Origin: Stenotrophomonas bentonitica | GTDB lineage: Bacteria > Pseudomonadota > Gammaproteobacteria > Xanthomonadales > Xanthomonadaceae | Direction of reading: 5' to 3' | Assembly (NCBI RefSeq): GCF_002887735.1 | Contig: NZ_PKQP01000005.1 | Span: forward strand, 248,001-312,000 | Length of the DNA: 64,000 nucleotides | In this document: positions 18,806 through 28,330 of the stretch, piece after piece | Numbering within the stretch: position 1 is the stretch's first letter | How the letters are laid out: each line of letters begins with the position of its first letter | The notes under the pieces: generated by a model | The model's input: the letters and a program-made list of their open reading frames with translations, nothing else | The model's database searches: none | Told to the model about the DNA's origin: nothing | Made by a program: the position numbers and the translations under genes

Positions 18806-20470
18806 TTATTTCAGCGCCTTGAAGCGCAGGCGCTTCGGCGCAGCGTCGTCGCCCATGCGGCGGCGCTTGTCTTCTTCGTACTCGCGGTAGTTGCCCTGGA
18901 AGAACTCCACGTGCGAATCGCCTTCGAACGCCAGGATGTGGGTCGCGATGCGATCCAGGAACCAGCGGTCATGCGAAATCACGAAGGTGTTGCCCGGGAA
19001 CTCCAGCAGCGCATCTTCCAGCGCACGCAGGGTTTCGATGTCCAGATCGTTGGACGGTTCATCGAGCAGCAGCACGTTGCCACCCTGCAGCAGGGTCTTG
19101 GCCATGTGCAGGCGGCCACGCTCACCACCGGACAGCGAACCAACCAGCTTCTGCTGATCCTGGCCCTTGAAGTTGAAGCGGCCGATATAGGCGCGCGACT
19201 GGATCTCGATGCCGTTGATGTTGAGGATGTCCAGGCCGCCGGCGATTTCCTGGAAGACGTTGTGGTTGCCTTCCAGCGCGTCGCGGCTCTGGTCCACGTA
19301 GGACAGCTTGACGGTCGGGCCGACGGTGATTTCGCCAGAATCCGGCTTTTCCTGGCCGGTGATCATCTTGAACAGGGTCGACTTACCGGCACCGTTGGGG
19401 CCGATGATGCCCACGATCGCACCGGCCGGCACCAGGAAGCTCAGTTCGTCGAACAGCAGGCGGTCGCCGAACTTCTTGGAGACGTTCTTGAACTCCATCA
19501 CCGAGTTGCCCAGGCGCTCGCCCGGCGGGATGAAGATTTCATTGGTCTCGTTGCGCTTCTGGTAATCCACCGACTGCAGTTCTTCCAGGCGGGCCAGACG
19601 GGCCTTGCCCTTGGTGCGGCCGCCCTTGGCGTTCTGGCGCGACCACTCCAGTTCCTTCTGGATCGCCTTCTGGCGGGATTTTTCCTGGTTGTCTTCCTGC
19701 TTCAGGCGCTCGTCCTTCTGCATCAGCCAATCGGTGTAGTTGCCCTTCCACGGAATGCCGCGGCCGCGATCCAGTTCCAGGATCCACTCGGCGGCGTTGT
19801 CCAGGAAGTAGCGATCATGGGTGACCGCCACGACGGTGCCGGTGTAGCGCGCCAGGAACTGTTCCAGCCACTCGACGGACTCGGCGTCCAGATGGTTGGT
19901 CGGTTCGTCGAGCAGCAGCATGTCCGGCTTCTGCAGCAGCAGGCGGCACAGTGCCACGCGGCGCTTTTCACCACCGGAGAGCTTGCCGATCACCGCATCC
20001 CACGGCGGCAGGCGCAGCGCATCGGCGGCCACGTCCAGCTGGTTTTCCAGGGTGTGCGCATCGCCGGCGGCGAGGATCGCCTCCAGGCGCTCCTGTTCCT
20101 TGGCCAGCTTGTCGAAGTCGGCGCCTTCCTCGGCATAGGCCAGGTAGACCGCGTCCAGCTGGGCCTGGGCCTGCAGCACTTCGCCGACGCCTTCCTCGAC
20201 CGCTTCACGCACGGTCTTGGTCGGGTCCAGCTCCGGTTCCTGGGCCAGGTAGCCGACCTTGATGCCGGGCTGCGGGCGGGCTTCGCCCTCGAAATCGGTG
20301 TCCACGCCGGCCATGATCTTGAGCACCGTGGACTTGCCGGCACCGTTCAGGCCCAGCAGGCCGATCTTGGCACCCGGGAAGAACGACAGCGAGATGTCCT
20401 TGATGATCTGCCGCTTGGGCGGGACCACCTTGCTGACGCGGTTCATGGTGTAGATGTATTGCGAGGACAT
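18806..20470 (-). CDS. ettA: Energy-dependent translational throttle ABC-F protein EttA
   Basis: 554 residues, within one of E. coli EttA (555). Two ABC ATPase domains are joined by the ABC-F linker. The first has Walker A GLNGAGKST, signature LSGGEKRR and Walker B LLLDEPTNHLDAES; the second has GPNGAGKST, LSGGERGR and LLLDEPSNDLDIET. The linker holds the basic RTKGKARLARLEEL block, and the arm between them is typical of EttA. It binds the ribosomal E site and gates the first elongation step according to ATP/ADP. Soluble, cytosolic. The 5' leader holds two small hairpins. Confidence 0.96.
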   Translation of the reverse strand: MSSQYIYTMNRVSKVVPPKRQIIKDISLSFFPGAKIGLLGLNGAGKSTVLKIMAGVDTDFEGEARPQPGIKVGYLAQEPELDPTKTVREAVEEGVGEVLQAQAQLDAVYLAYAEEGADFDKLAKEQERLEAILAAGDAHTLENQLDVAADALRLPPWDAVIGKLSGGEKRRVALCRLLLQKPDMLLLDEPTNHLDAESVEWLEQFLARYTGTVVAVTHDRYFLDNAAEWILELDRGRGIPWKGNYTDWLMQKDERLKQEDNQEKSRQKAIQKELEWSRQNAKGGRTKGKARLARLEELQSVDYQKRNETNEIFIPPGERLGNSVMEFKNVSKKFGDRLLFDELSFLVPAGAIVGIIGPNGAGKSTLFKMITGQEKPDSGEITVGPTVKLSYVDQSRDALEGNHNVFQEIAGGLDILNINGIEIQSRAYIGRFNFKGQDQQKLVGSLSGGERGRLHMAKTLLQGGNVLLLDEPSNDLDIETLRALEDALLEFPGNTFVISHDRWFLDRIATHILAFEGDSHVEFFQGNYREYEEDKRRRMGDDAAPKRLRFKALK

Positions 20471-20541
20471 GAGCTCTCCGAAGGCGCAACCCTGCGCCCG
20501 TTCCGGACGGAACAGGAACAGAGGAAGAAAAGGATGCCCCG

Positions 20542-20547
20542 ATTATA
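20542..20547 (-). promoter_or_regulatory. Perfect -10 element for ettA
   Basis: On the minus strand this reads TATAAT, 71 nt before the ettA ATG. The matching -35 is weak (no TTGACA-like hexamer at 16-18 bp). Confidence 0.45.
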
Positions 20548-20628
20548 GCCGGAAGCGATCAATGCCGCCGGGAGCCAAGGGCGCCGGGGCTTGCCGCCGC
20601 CTGAATGCGGGGTCAAAGCCCTTGAATT

Positions 20629-20641
20629 GGAAACCGTTTCC
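20629..20641. promoter_or_regulatory. 13-bp dyad between ettA and the RcnB-like gene
   Basis: GGAAACCGTTTCC is a perfect inverted repeat around a single central base, in the divergent intergenic region 20471-20705. It could be an operator for either gene; no known consensus matched. Confidence 0.35.
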
Positions 20642-20705
20642 AGCCGGAGACCGTTCAGATGGGGTGCGCATGATGGAGCCATCAACCCAACAAGCGAGGC
20701 CAATC

Positions 20706-21174
20706 ATGCGCATGAATCGGGGCCGTTGCCTCGCTGCTGGCCTTGGGCACCGTGGCCCCGGCCTTTGCCGATGACCACCGTGGGCGCGGTCACGACCGCC
20801 GCGAGTGGCGTGATGACCGCCGTGACAACCGCCACGATCGCCATGACCGGCACGATCGTCATGACCGTCGCGAAGTCCGCCACGACCGCCGTTACGACCG
20901 CCGCTATGACAACCGCGGCTACTACCGCCCGGGCCCGCCGCCGCCGCGGGTGGTCTATCGCCCGGCGCCGGGCTATGGCTCCTACGGCTGGGCCCGCGGC
21001 CACCGCTACCGTGAGTACTACGGTGGCCCGGTCTATGTGGTCAACGATTACAGCCGCTACTCGGTGCGCCGCCCGCCGCGCGACCATCACTGGATCCGGG
21101 ACGACCGCGGCAACCTGCTGCTGGTCGCCATCGCCACCGGGATCATTGCCGACTACGTGATCAACAACCGGTAA
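20706..21174 (+). pseudogene. RcnB-like periplasmic protein with frameshifted signal-peptide start
   Basis: The main frame encodes about 143 residues from TTG 20743: a His/Asp/Arg-rich stretch (HDRHDRHDRHDRR), a PGPPPPRVVYRPAP linker and a C-terminal domain DHHWIRDDRGNLLLVAIATGIIADYVI, as in RcnB-family periplasmic proteins linked to Ni/Co homeostasis. The hydrophobic core IGAVASLLALGTVAPAFA reads in this frame from 20716. The only ATG codons with a ribosome site (20706 and 20712, after AAGCGAGG) are in another frame, and TGA at 20713-20715 blocks upstream extension. One extra base or two missing bases between 20706 and 20716 would explain it. The alternatives are a rare ATC, CTG or TTG start, or a sequencing error. 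Confidence 0.65.
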
Positions 21175-21303
21175 GACCGGGTCCAATCGCGGCGGTACCT
21201 CACACGGACGGCGTCCTTCGGGGCGCCGTTCTGGTTTCCACGGCGGGCCGCTGCGGCTGGCGCCCTGGGCAGCATGCGGTGGTGCCGGCGATCGGCGGCA
21301 CAA

Positions 21304-21333
21304 TTGGTCAGCCCCGCGCCCGGGGACTACAAT
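21304..21333 (+). promoter_or_regulatory. glyA promoter
   Basis: TTGGTC (21304-21309), an 18-bp spacer and TACAAT (21328-21333), 43 bp before the glyA ATG. A GGAG ribosome site lies close to the start. Confidence 0.6.
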
Positions 21334-21376
21334 CCAAGGCTCGCGCTGTACCCCCTCTGCCTGCCTGGAGTAACCG

Positions 21377-22630
<1,254 letters not shown>

Positions 22631-22631
22631 C

Positions 22632-23054
22632 ATGGACGAGGGCCGGCAACGGCGTATCTACGCCGTGCTGGCCCTGGTCTGCGGCATCGTGGGGATGGCT
22701 GGCGGTGGCACCTTCGCCGCCATTGGGGTCTGGGTCGCGTTCGTCGAGCCGGCCTATCTGGACCGGGCCTCGCGCCTGGTGATCGGCGGCTGGGGGGTGG
22801 CCGGCCTGATCGGGATCGTGGGCTGGCTGTGGTTGAGTGGCCGCTATCTCCGAAAGGGACGCACCGGCCTGCGCGATGCCGGGCCTTGGCCGTGGGCTGC
22901 ATTGGGCCTTGGCGTCCTTGCCGCCCTGGCGGTGGTCGGCATGGCATTCTGGCAGGCCGCCGCGAGTCCGATGGCACTGGTTCTGCTGCTGGCCGGGCCG
23001 CCGATGCTCTCCTGCGCGGCGCACCTGCTGTGGCTGCGCTGGCAGCCGGCCTAG
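22632..23054 (+). CDS. Hypothetical four-helix membrane protein
   Basis: 140 residues from ATG 22632, which lies one base past the glyA stop codon; upstream in-frame codons are inside glyA and are rejected. Four hydrophobic segments (roughly residues 8-32, 42-64, 79-101, 105-127) are separated by short basic or acidic turns, such as RYLRKGRTG. No catalytic motif was recognised. The close spacing suggests co-expression with glyA, but nothing suggests a link to one-carbon metabolism. Confidence 0.65.
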   Translation: MDEGRQRRIYAVLALVCGIVGMAGGGTFAAIGVWVAFVEPAYLDRASRLVIGGWGVAGLIGIVGWLWLSGRYLRKGRTGLRDAGPWPWAALGLGVLAALAVVGMAFWQAAASPMALVLLLAGPPMLSCAAHLLWLRWQPA

Positions 23055-23162
23055 GCTGGGCTGGCCTCTGCCCCCTGCCATTTGCTGTTGCCTGTCTCTC
23101 TCAGGTACCGTTGCGACGCTGCCGTGACCGCGGCATGACGTTTTCCCGATGCAAGGCGTTCC

Positions 23163-23684
23163 ATGTACTGTCCGTTCTGCCAGCATGCCGATACCCGTGT
23201 GATCGATTCGCGCGTCTCTGAAGACGGCGCGACGATCCGGCGTCGCCGCGAGTGCGAGGCCTGCAACGAGCGCTTCAGCACCCTGGAAACCATCGAACTG
23301 AAACTGCCGGCGATCGTCAAAAGCGACGGCAGCCGCGAGGCCTTCGATGCGCGCAAGGTCCGCAGCGGCTTTGATCGCGCGCTGCAGAAGCGTCCGGTGC
23401 CTGAAGACAAGATCGAGCTGGCGGTGCGCGCGGTGATGCAGCAGGCGCGCATCTGTGGCGAACGCGAAATCCCCTCGATCAAGGTCGGCGAGTTCGTGAT
23501 GAACGAACTGCGCAAGCTGGACCATGTGGGTTACGTGCGCTTTGCCTCGGTGTACCGCAGCTTCGAAGACGTGGCCGATTTCCGCGAAGAAATCGAGAAG
23601 CTCGAACGCGAGCTGCCCTCCAGCACCGAACAGCTGCAGCTGCTCGGCGATGTGATCGCGCTGACCAAGAAAAAGAAAGGCTGA
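23163..23684 (+). CDS. nrdR: Transcriptional repressor NrdR
   Basis: 173 residues. An N-terminal zinc ribbon holds Cys3, Cys6, Cys31 and Cys34 (CPFC and CEAC pairs), followed by the ATP-cone domain (about 46-140; for example [23 protein letters not shown]). NrdR senses ATP/dATP and represses ribonucleotide reductase genes by binding NrdR boxes. It lies upstream of ribD, the nrdR-ribD order seen in many gammaproteobacteria. The Lys-rich C-terminal tail is ordinary. Confidence 0.96.
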   Translation: MYCPFCQHADTRVIDSRVSEDGATIRRRRECEACNERFSTLETIELKLPAIVKSDGSREAFDARKVRSGFDRALQKRPVPEDKIELAVRAVMQQARICGEREIPSIKVGEFVMNELRKLDHVGYVRFASVYRSFEDVADFREEIEKLERELPSSTEQLQLLGDVIALTKKKKG

Positions 23685-23754
23685 GCCTGCGCCGCATCGC
23701 GGCCACCACGGCTGAGCTACCATCGCGGCTGCCTGCCGCCGGACGCTCACCGCC

Positions 23755-24837
23755 ATGACTGAATTTACCGCTCTCGACCACCAGCACATGGCGCATGCGC
23801 TGCGCCTGGCCGAGCGCGCCGCGTATACCGCGCGGCCCAACCCGATGGTCGGCTGCGTGATCGCACGCGATGAGGTGGTGGTCGGCGAGGGCTGGCATCA
23901 GCGCACCGGCGGTCCGCACGCGGAAGTCTTCGCACTGCGCCAGGCCGGTGAACAGGCCCGCGGTGCCACCGCCTACGTGACCCTGGAGCCATGCGCGCAC
24001 CACGGTCGCACGCCGCCGTGTGCACTGGCCTTGATCGAGGCAGGGGTGACACGCGTGGTGGCGGCGATGCGCGATCCTTTCCCGAAGGTCGATGGGGGGG
24101 GCTTCGTGCTGCTCCGCGACGCCGGCATCGAGGTCGCCGAAGGGTTGATGGCTGCGCAGGCGCGCGAGCTCAACCACGGGTTCCTGTCACGCATCGAGCG
24201 CGGCCGCCCGTGGGTGCGGGTGAAGCTCGCGGCCAGTCTGGACGGGCGTACGGCGATGGCCGATGGCCGCTCCAAATGGATCACCGGTGCGGCCGCCCGC
24301 GACGATGTGCAGTACTGGCGTGCGCGTGCCGGTGCGATTCTCACCGGCGCGGCCACCGTGTTGGCCGATGACCCGGTGTTGACCGTGCGGCTGGCCGATA
24401 CCGAGGTATTGCCGCCCTTGCGGGTGGTACTCGATGCACGCCTGCGCTCGCTGGAGTGCGCGCGGGTGCGCGAGGGCGGGGCGCCGACCTTGTACGTGCA
24501 TGACGCCGCGGTCAGCCCGCCGGACGCCGCCGATGCGGAGTTCGCCAGCGTGCCCAGCCATGACGGTCGTCTGGATCTGGGCGCGGTGTTGGCGCTGCTC
24601 GCCGAGCGCGGCATCAATGACGTGCATACCGAGGCCGGCGCCACCTTGGCCGGCGCGTTGCTGGCCGGCGGCTGGGTCGACGAACTGTTGCTGTATCAGG
24701 CGCCCACGTTGCTCGGTGAGCATGGGCTGCCGCTGCTGTCCGGCCTGGGTATCCACGCGATGGAACAGCAGCGCCGGCTGCGCGTGGTGGACAGGCGCCA
24801 GGTGGGTGAGGACCTCCGCCTGTTGCTGCGCCCATAA
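23755..24837 (+). CDS. ribD: Bifunctional riboflavin deaminase/reductase RibD
   Basis: 360 residues. The N-terminal deaminase domain carries the zinc site His55-Ala-Glu57 and PCAHHGRTPPC (Cys80, Cys89). The C-terminal reductase domain begins near residue 150 (VRVKLAASLDGRTA) and ends with the EAGATLAGALL block. It catalyses the second and third steps of riboflavin synthesis from GTP. A run of eight G residues (24094-24101) encodes a Gly-Gly-Gly where the family usually has Gly-Arg-Gly. It is separated from ribE by a hairpin and the FMN riboswitch, so ribE onwards can be regulated independently. Confidence 0.96.
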   Translation: MTEFTALDHQHMAHALRLAERAAYTARPNPMVGCVIARDEVVVGEGWHQRTGGPHAEVFALRQAGEQARGATAYVTLEPCAHHGRTPPCALALIEAGVTRVVAAMRDPFPKVDGGGFVLLRDAGIEVAEGLMAAQARELNHGFLSRIERGRPWVRVKLAASLDGRTAMADGRSKWITGAAARDDVQYWRARAGAILTGAATVLADDPVLTVRLADTEVLPPLRVVLDARLRSLECARVREGGAPTLYVHDAAVSPPDAADAEFASVPSHDGRLDLGAVLALLAERGINDVHTEAGATLAGALLAGGWVDELLLYQAPTLLGEHGLPLLSGLGIHAMEQQRRLRVVDRRQVGEDLRLLLRP

Positions 24838-24863
24838 AAAACGGGCCCCTTGCGGGACCCGTT
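24836..24863 (-). terminator. Hairpin with T-run facing the minus strand, at the ribD 3' end
   Basis: The stem AACGGG-x-CCC (24840-24849) pairs with GGG-x-CCCGTT (24854-24863) with one mismatch. On the minus strand it is followed by six T residues (24841-24836). On the plus strand the trailing sequence is GTTCGATC, poor in T, so it is a better terminator for a leftward transcript. It may still act as the ribD terminator. Confidence 0.55.
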
Positions 24864-24960
24864 CGATCATGGCGCGGCGCGGACGCCGCAGCCCGATCAG
24901 TAACCGACGTGTGTGCCCTCCTATCCACGGGGCGCAGCACTCAGCGGAATAGCTTAACAC
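24840..24960 (-). ncRNA. Candidate small RNA ending at the leftward terminator
   Basis: The minus strand contains a GC-rich hairpin core (GCGGCG / CGCCGC around 24878-24893) and ends in a hairpin plus T6, yet has no gene. AT-rich sequence at 24945-24975 could hold a promoter, but no well-spaced hexamer pair was found. It resembles no RNA family I know. Confidence 0.2.
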
Positions 24961-25029
24961 TTATTTAACTTAAAGCCCCCAGTCAGGGTGCCCTGTTACA
25001 CTAGCCGCGCCGGTTCGCCGGTACACAAA

Positions 25030-25168
25030 CGTCTTCAGGGCGGGGTGCGATTCCCCACCGGCGGTAGGTGCGCAAGCACGAGCCCGCGAGCGCTTCCCGG
25101 TCCTCGGGAAGGTCAGCAGATCCGGTCCGATGCCGGAGCCGACGGTATAGTCCGGATGAAAGAAGACG
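25030..25168 (+). promoter_or_regulatory. FMN riboswitch (RFN element)
   Basis: The closing helix CGTCTTC (25030-25036) pairs with GAAGACG (25162-25168). Conserved RFN blocks are all present in order: AGGGCGGGGTGCGATTCCCC, ACCGGCGGTA, AGCCCGCGAGCG, GGTCAGCAGATCCGGT and CCGACGGTATAGTCCGGATG. It binds FMN and represses the downstream ribE-ribBX genes. The expression platform (25169-25247) has no clean hairpin plus U-run. Control through the GGAG ribosome site before the TTG start is plausible. Confidence 0.96.
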
Positions 25169-25247
25169 GTGCGGCCGGGCCTTGGTGCTCGGCGTGCACC
25201 TATATGCCTTGCGGCGTTTTTCGCTCACTTTCCGCGGAGAACGTTCC

Positions 25248-25850
25248 TTGTTTACTGGAATCATCGAAGGCGTCGGCCGTCTGGCCGCACGCGACACCCT
25301 TGGCGGCGATGTCCGCTTTACCTTTGACGTGGGCACCCTGCCGTTCGAGAACGTGCAGATGGGCGAGAGCATCGCCATCAACGGGGTCTGCCTCACTGTC
25401 ATCGCTTATGACGCCACCCGCTTCCAGGCCGACGCCTCGACCGAGACGTTGGGCCTGACCACGCTGGGGCAGCTGGCCGACGGCGCCGTCATCAATCTCG
25501 AACGCGCGATGCGCCCGACCGATCGCCTGGGGGGTCATCTGGTCAGCGGCCATGTCGATGGCCTGGGCCAGGTGTTGTCGGTGCATGACGATGCGCGTGC
25601 CCAGCGCTGGCGCTTCGCCGCGCCGGCCGCGTTGCTGCGCTACATCGCCAAGAAAGGCTCGATCTGCGTGGACGGAGTCAGCCTGACCGTCAACGAGGTG
25701 GACGAGCAGGGCTTCGAGGTCGCCCTCATCCCGCACACCGTGGCCAACACCGCCTTCGCCGCAACGGCCGTGGGCAGTGCGGTCAATCTTGAAATCGATC
25801 TGGTCGCCCGTTACGTCGAACGTTTGTTGGGTGCAGGAGCACGCGCATGA
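25248..25850 (+). CDS. ribE: Riboflavin synthase alpha subunit, TTG start
   Basis: 200 residues. Translation from TTG 25248 gives the near-invariant MFTGIIEGVG start, so the longer upstream frame through the riboswitch is rejected. Two homologous lumazine-binding halves are visible (ESIAINGVCLTV and GSICVDGVSLTVNEV). It dismutates two 6,7-dimethyl-8-ribityllumazine to riboflavin plus the pyrimidine precursor. It is the first gene after the FMN riboswitch and overlaps the next by ATGA. The rare start codon may limit expression further. Confidence 0.95.
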   Translation: MFTGIIEGVGRLAARDTLGGDVRFTFDVGTLPFENVQMGESIAINGVCLTVIAYDATRFQADASTETLGLTTLGQLADGAVINLERAMRPTDRLGGHLVSGHVDGLGQVLSVHDDARAQRWRFAAPAALLRYIAKKGSICVDGVSLTVNEVDEQGFEVALIPHTVANTAFAATAVGSAVNLEIDLVARYVERLLGAGARA

Positions 25851-26944
25851 ATTTCGCCCCCATTCCCGAGATTCTCGAGGACATCCGCCTTGGCCGCATG
25901 GTCGTCATCGTCGATGACGAAGACCGCGAGAACGAAGGCGACCTGATCATGGCCGCCGAGCTGGTCAAGCCGTCGGACATCAACTTCATGGTCACCCATG
26001 GCCGTGGCCTGGTGTGCCTGCCGCTGACCCGTGAGCGCGCTGCCGATCTCGGCCTGGCGCCGATGGTCCAGGCCAACACCGCGCAGTTCCAGACCAACTT
26101 CACCGTCAGCATCGAAGCGGCCGAGGGTGTCACCACCGGCATCTCGGCCTATGACCGCGCCCACACCATCCGCACGGCGGTGAAGCCGGACGCCAAGCCG
26201 GCCGACCTGCACCAGCCGGGCCACATCTTCCCGCTGATCGCCCAGCCGGGCGGCGTGCTGACCCGCGCCGGGCATACCGAAGCGGGCGTGGATCTGGCCA
26301 TGCTGGCAGGCCTGGAGCCGGCTGGCGTGCTGGTGGAGATCCTCAACCCCGACGGCAGCATGGCGCGCCGCCCGGAGCTGGAGGTGTTCGCCCGCGAGCA
26401 CGGCCTGAAGATGGGCTCGATCGCCGACCTGATCGCCTACCGCCTGGCCACCGAGAAGACGGTCGAGCGCGTGGACGAGCGCGAGATCGACACCGAGTTC
26501 GGTCCCTTCAAGCTGGTCACCTACCGCGACCGCATCGCCCACGACCTGCATTTCGCCCTGGTCCGCGGCACCCCGGATGCCGAGCCCACGCTGGTCCGCG
26601 TGCAGGTGGAAAACCCGCTGGCCGACCTGCTGCACTGGCGCCGCGACGATTTCGGCGTGGCCTCCACCGACGCCCTGCGCGCCATTGCCGCCGCCGAGCG
26701 CGGGGTGATGGTGGTGCTGTCGGCGCCACGCGACACCAACACCCTGCTGGCCCGCCTGCGCCAGCAGCCGGCCCCGGTGACCCCGGGCAAGGACAAGGAT
26801 GTGAGCCAGTGGCGCCGCAACGGCGCCGGTGCGCAGATCCTGTCCGACCTCGGCCTGGGCAAGCTGCGCGTGCTGGGCACCCCCCGCCGCCAGATCGGCC
26901 TGGCCGGCTACGGCCTGGAAGTAGTGGAAACGGTCACCCCCTGA
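25847..26944 (+). CDS. ribB: DHBP synthase fused to degenerate GTP cyclohydrolase II domain (RibBX)
   Basis: 365 residues. The N-terminal RibB domain (1-205) is intact: DDEDRENEGD (23-32) supplies catalytic acidic residues and TRAGHTEA the His. The C-terminal half (about 210-365) aligns in position with RibA but lacks the three zinc cysteines; where a CxxxxxxxxxxCxC site is expected (about 252-270) the sequence reads VQVENPLADLLHWRRDDF. It should make 3,4-dihydroxy-2-butanone 4-phosphate but not open GTP. This is the RibBX form described in some gammaproteobacteria. A separate ribA must exist elsewhere. Confidence 0.93.
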   Translation: MNFAPIPEILEDIRLGRMVVIVDDEDRENEGDLIMAAELVKPSDINFMVTHGRGLVCLPLTRERAADLGLAPMVQANTAQFQTNFTVSIEAAEGVTTGISAYDRAHTIRTAVKPDAKPADLHQPGHIFPLIAQPGGVLTRAGHTEAGVDLAMLAGLEPAGVLVEILNPDGSMARRPELEVFAREHGLKMGSIADLIAYRLATEKTVERVDEREIDTEFGPFKLVTYRDRIAHDLHFALVRGTPDAEPTLVRVQVENPLADLLHWRRDDFGVASTDALRAIAAAERGVMVVLSAPRDTNTLLARLRQQPAPVTPGKDKDVSQWRRNGAGAQILSDLGLGKLRVLGTPRRQIGLAGYGLEVVETVTP

Positions 26945-26970
26945 CCGCCCGCCCGACCGCCCACCCTCCC

Positions 26971-27120
26971 GTAGAGCCGGGCTCTGCCCGGCTGGCTCTC
27001 GGCGCTGGCCTGTGACGCAGCCGGGCAGAGCCCGGCTCTACGCGCGGCCAGCGACGCCAGCCGGCAGAGCCCGGCGCTACGCACGGCCAGCGACGCCAGC
27101 CGGGCAGAGCCCGGCGCTAC
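26971..27120. repeat. Cluster of four GTAG-type REP units
   Basis: Unit 1 (26971-26993) and unit 2 (27019-27041) are perfect 23-bp inverted copies, beginning GTAGAGCCGGGC. Units 3 (27059-27080) and 4 (27098-27120) are direct copies of unit 2 with TCTAC changed to GCTAC, and share the spacer GCCAGCGACGCC. The array lies between ribBX and ribH. Confidence 0.85.
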
Positions 27121-27202
27121 GTGGCCATGGCCGCCGGCCCGTGTCCGGCGTAACCGGCCCGCCCGCGTTAAACTAGTCAACCTTTTGGACCCCACGCCGA
27201 AC

Positions 27203-27670
27203 ATGAGCCACTACGAAGGCGACCTCCGTACTCCGGAAAAGGCCCGTTTCGCCATCCTCGCCAGCCGCTGGAATGCCCGCATCACCGACGTACTGGTCGC
27301 TGGCGCGCGGCAGAGCCTGGCCGGCAACGGCATCGACGAAGCCGCCATCGACGTGATCCGTGTGCCCGGCGCATGGGAACTGCCGCTGGTGGCCGCCCGC
27401 CTGGCCGCCGCGCATGAACATGCCGCGATCATCGCCCTGGGCTGTGTGATCCGCGGCGACACCCGCCACTACGAACACGTGGCCGATGGCTGCGCCGAAG
27501 GCCTGATGCGCGTGCAGCTGGATTTCGGCGTGCCGGTGCTCAATGGCGTGCTCGCCGTGGAACGCGCCGAGGATGCCGAGGCCCGTGCCGGTGGCAGCCA
27601 TGGCAACAAGGGTGAGGAAGCCGCACTGACGGCGTTGGAAATGGTCAATCTTCTGGAGCAGTTGCCGTGA
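27203..27670 (+). CDS. ribH: 6,7-dimethyl-8-ribityllumazine synthase
   Basis: 155 residues from ATG 27203; a TTG six codons upstream is less likely. Family signatures are [18 protein letters not shown] (N-terminal substrate binding), [27 protein letters not shown] with the catalytic His, [12 protein letters not shown] and the C-terminal [13 protein letters not shown]. It condenses the RibB and RibD products into lumazine and assembles as an icosahedral or decameric shell. It overlaps nusB by GTGA, the classical ribH-nusB pair. Separation from ribBX by a repeat cluster suggests its own promoter (TAAACT near 27170). Confidence 0.96.
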   Translation: MSHYEGDLRTPEKARFAILASRWNARITDVLVAGARQSLAGNGIDEAAIDVIRVPGAWELPLVAARLAAAHEHAAIIALGCVIRGDTRHYEHVADGCAEGLMRVQLDFGVPVLNGVLAVERAEDAEARAGGSHGNKGEEAALTALEMVNLLEQLP

Positions 27671-28146
27671 ACAAGTCGAACCCGGGCAAGCCCTCCGGTA
27701 AACCCGTCCGCCGTGATGGCATCGACCCCGTGCTGCGCTCGCGCGCGCGCCGTCGTGCCCTGCAGGCGATCTATGCGTGGCAGATTTCCGGTGGCAACGC
27801 GCAGACCGTGATTGCCCAGTTTGCCCACGAGCAGGCGCGTGAAATCGCCGATCTGGCCTATTTTGAAGCGCTGATCCACGGCGTGCTGGACAACCGCAAG
27901 GACCTGGACGAGGCACTGACCCCGTACCTGGATCGCAGCATCGACGAAGTGGACGCCATCGAACGCGCCGCGCTGCGCGTGGCCGCCTTCGAAATGCGCT
28001 ACCGCCTGGACGTGCCGTACCGCGTGGTGATCAACGAAGCGATCGAATCGGCCAAGCGCTTCGGCTCCGAGCATGGTCACACCTACGTCAACGGCGTGCT
28101 GGACCGCGCGGCCGTGGAATGGCGCAAGGTCGAATCGGGTCACTGA
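27667..28146 (+). CDS. nusB: Transcription antitermination factor NusB
   Basis: 159 residues from GTG 27667, which overlaps the ribH stop. The basic N-terminal extension (about 1-25) precedes the all-helical NusB domain: [48 protein letters not shown] and [10 protein letters not shown]. NusB with S10 binds boxA RNA for rRNA antitermination. Slightly longer than E. coli NusB (139) because of the N-terminal tail. Confidence 0.96.
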   Translation: MNKSNPGKPSGKPVRRDGIDPVLRSRARRRALQAIYAWQISGGNAQTVIAQFAHEQAREIADLAYFEALIHGVLDNRKDLDEALTPYLDRSIDEVDAIERAALRVAAFEMRYRLDVPYRVVINEAIESAKRFGSEHGHTYVNGVLDRAAVEWRKVESGH

Positions 28147-28188
28147 CCCGCCGGTGGCAATGAGCCGCCGGCGGTAATGACCCGTCTG

Positions 28189-28253
28189 GTAGTGCCGGCC
28201 GCTGGCCGGCAACCACCGGGCGTCTGAGGTTGCCGGCCAGCGGCCGGCACTAC
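28189..28253. repeat. Inverted REP pair
   Basis: Two perfect 26-bp inverted copies (28189-28214 and 28228-28253) beginning GTAGTGCCGGCC and separated by 13 bp, between nusB and thiL. Two 19-bp near-identical direct repeats (28269-28287 and 28301-28319, differing at one base) follow before the thiL start. Confidence 0.85.
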
Positions 28254-28330
28254 CGACAACCGCACGCCGCGCGGCACGTACAACCGCCCCACCGCGCACT
28301 GCGCGGCACGCACAACCGCGGGAGCGCCCC

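Noticed and set aside
20591..21160. Thr/Ala-rich open frame overlapping the RcnB-like gene
   Set aside because: Low-complexity translation of the His-Asp-Arg repeat in another frame; the RcnB-like C-terminal domain is only in the other frame.
25169..25235. Classical terminator in the FMN riboswitch expression platform
   Set aside because: GCCTTGCGGC followed by TTTTT is present near 25206-25221, but the stem is only 3 bp. Translational control seems at least as likely.
25068..25247. Longer RibE starting inside the FMN riboswitch
   Set aside because: The conserved protein begins MFTGIIE at TTG 25248; the upstream frame is riboswitch RNA sequence.
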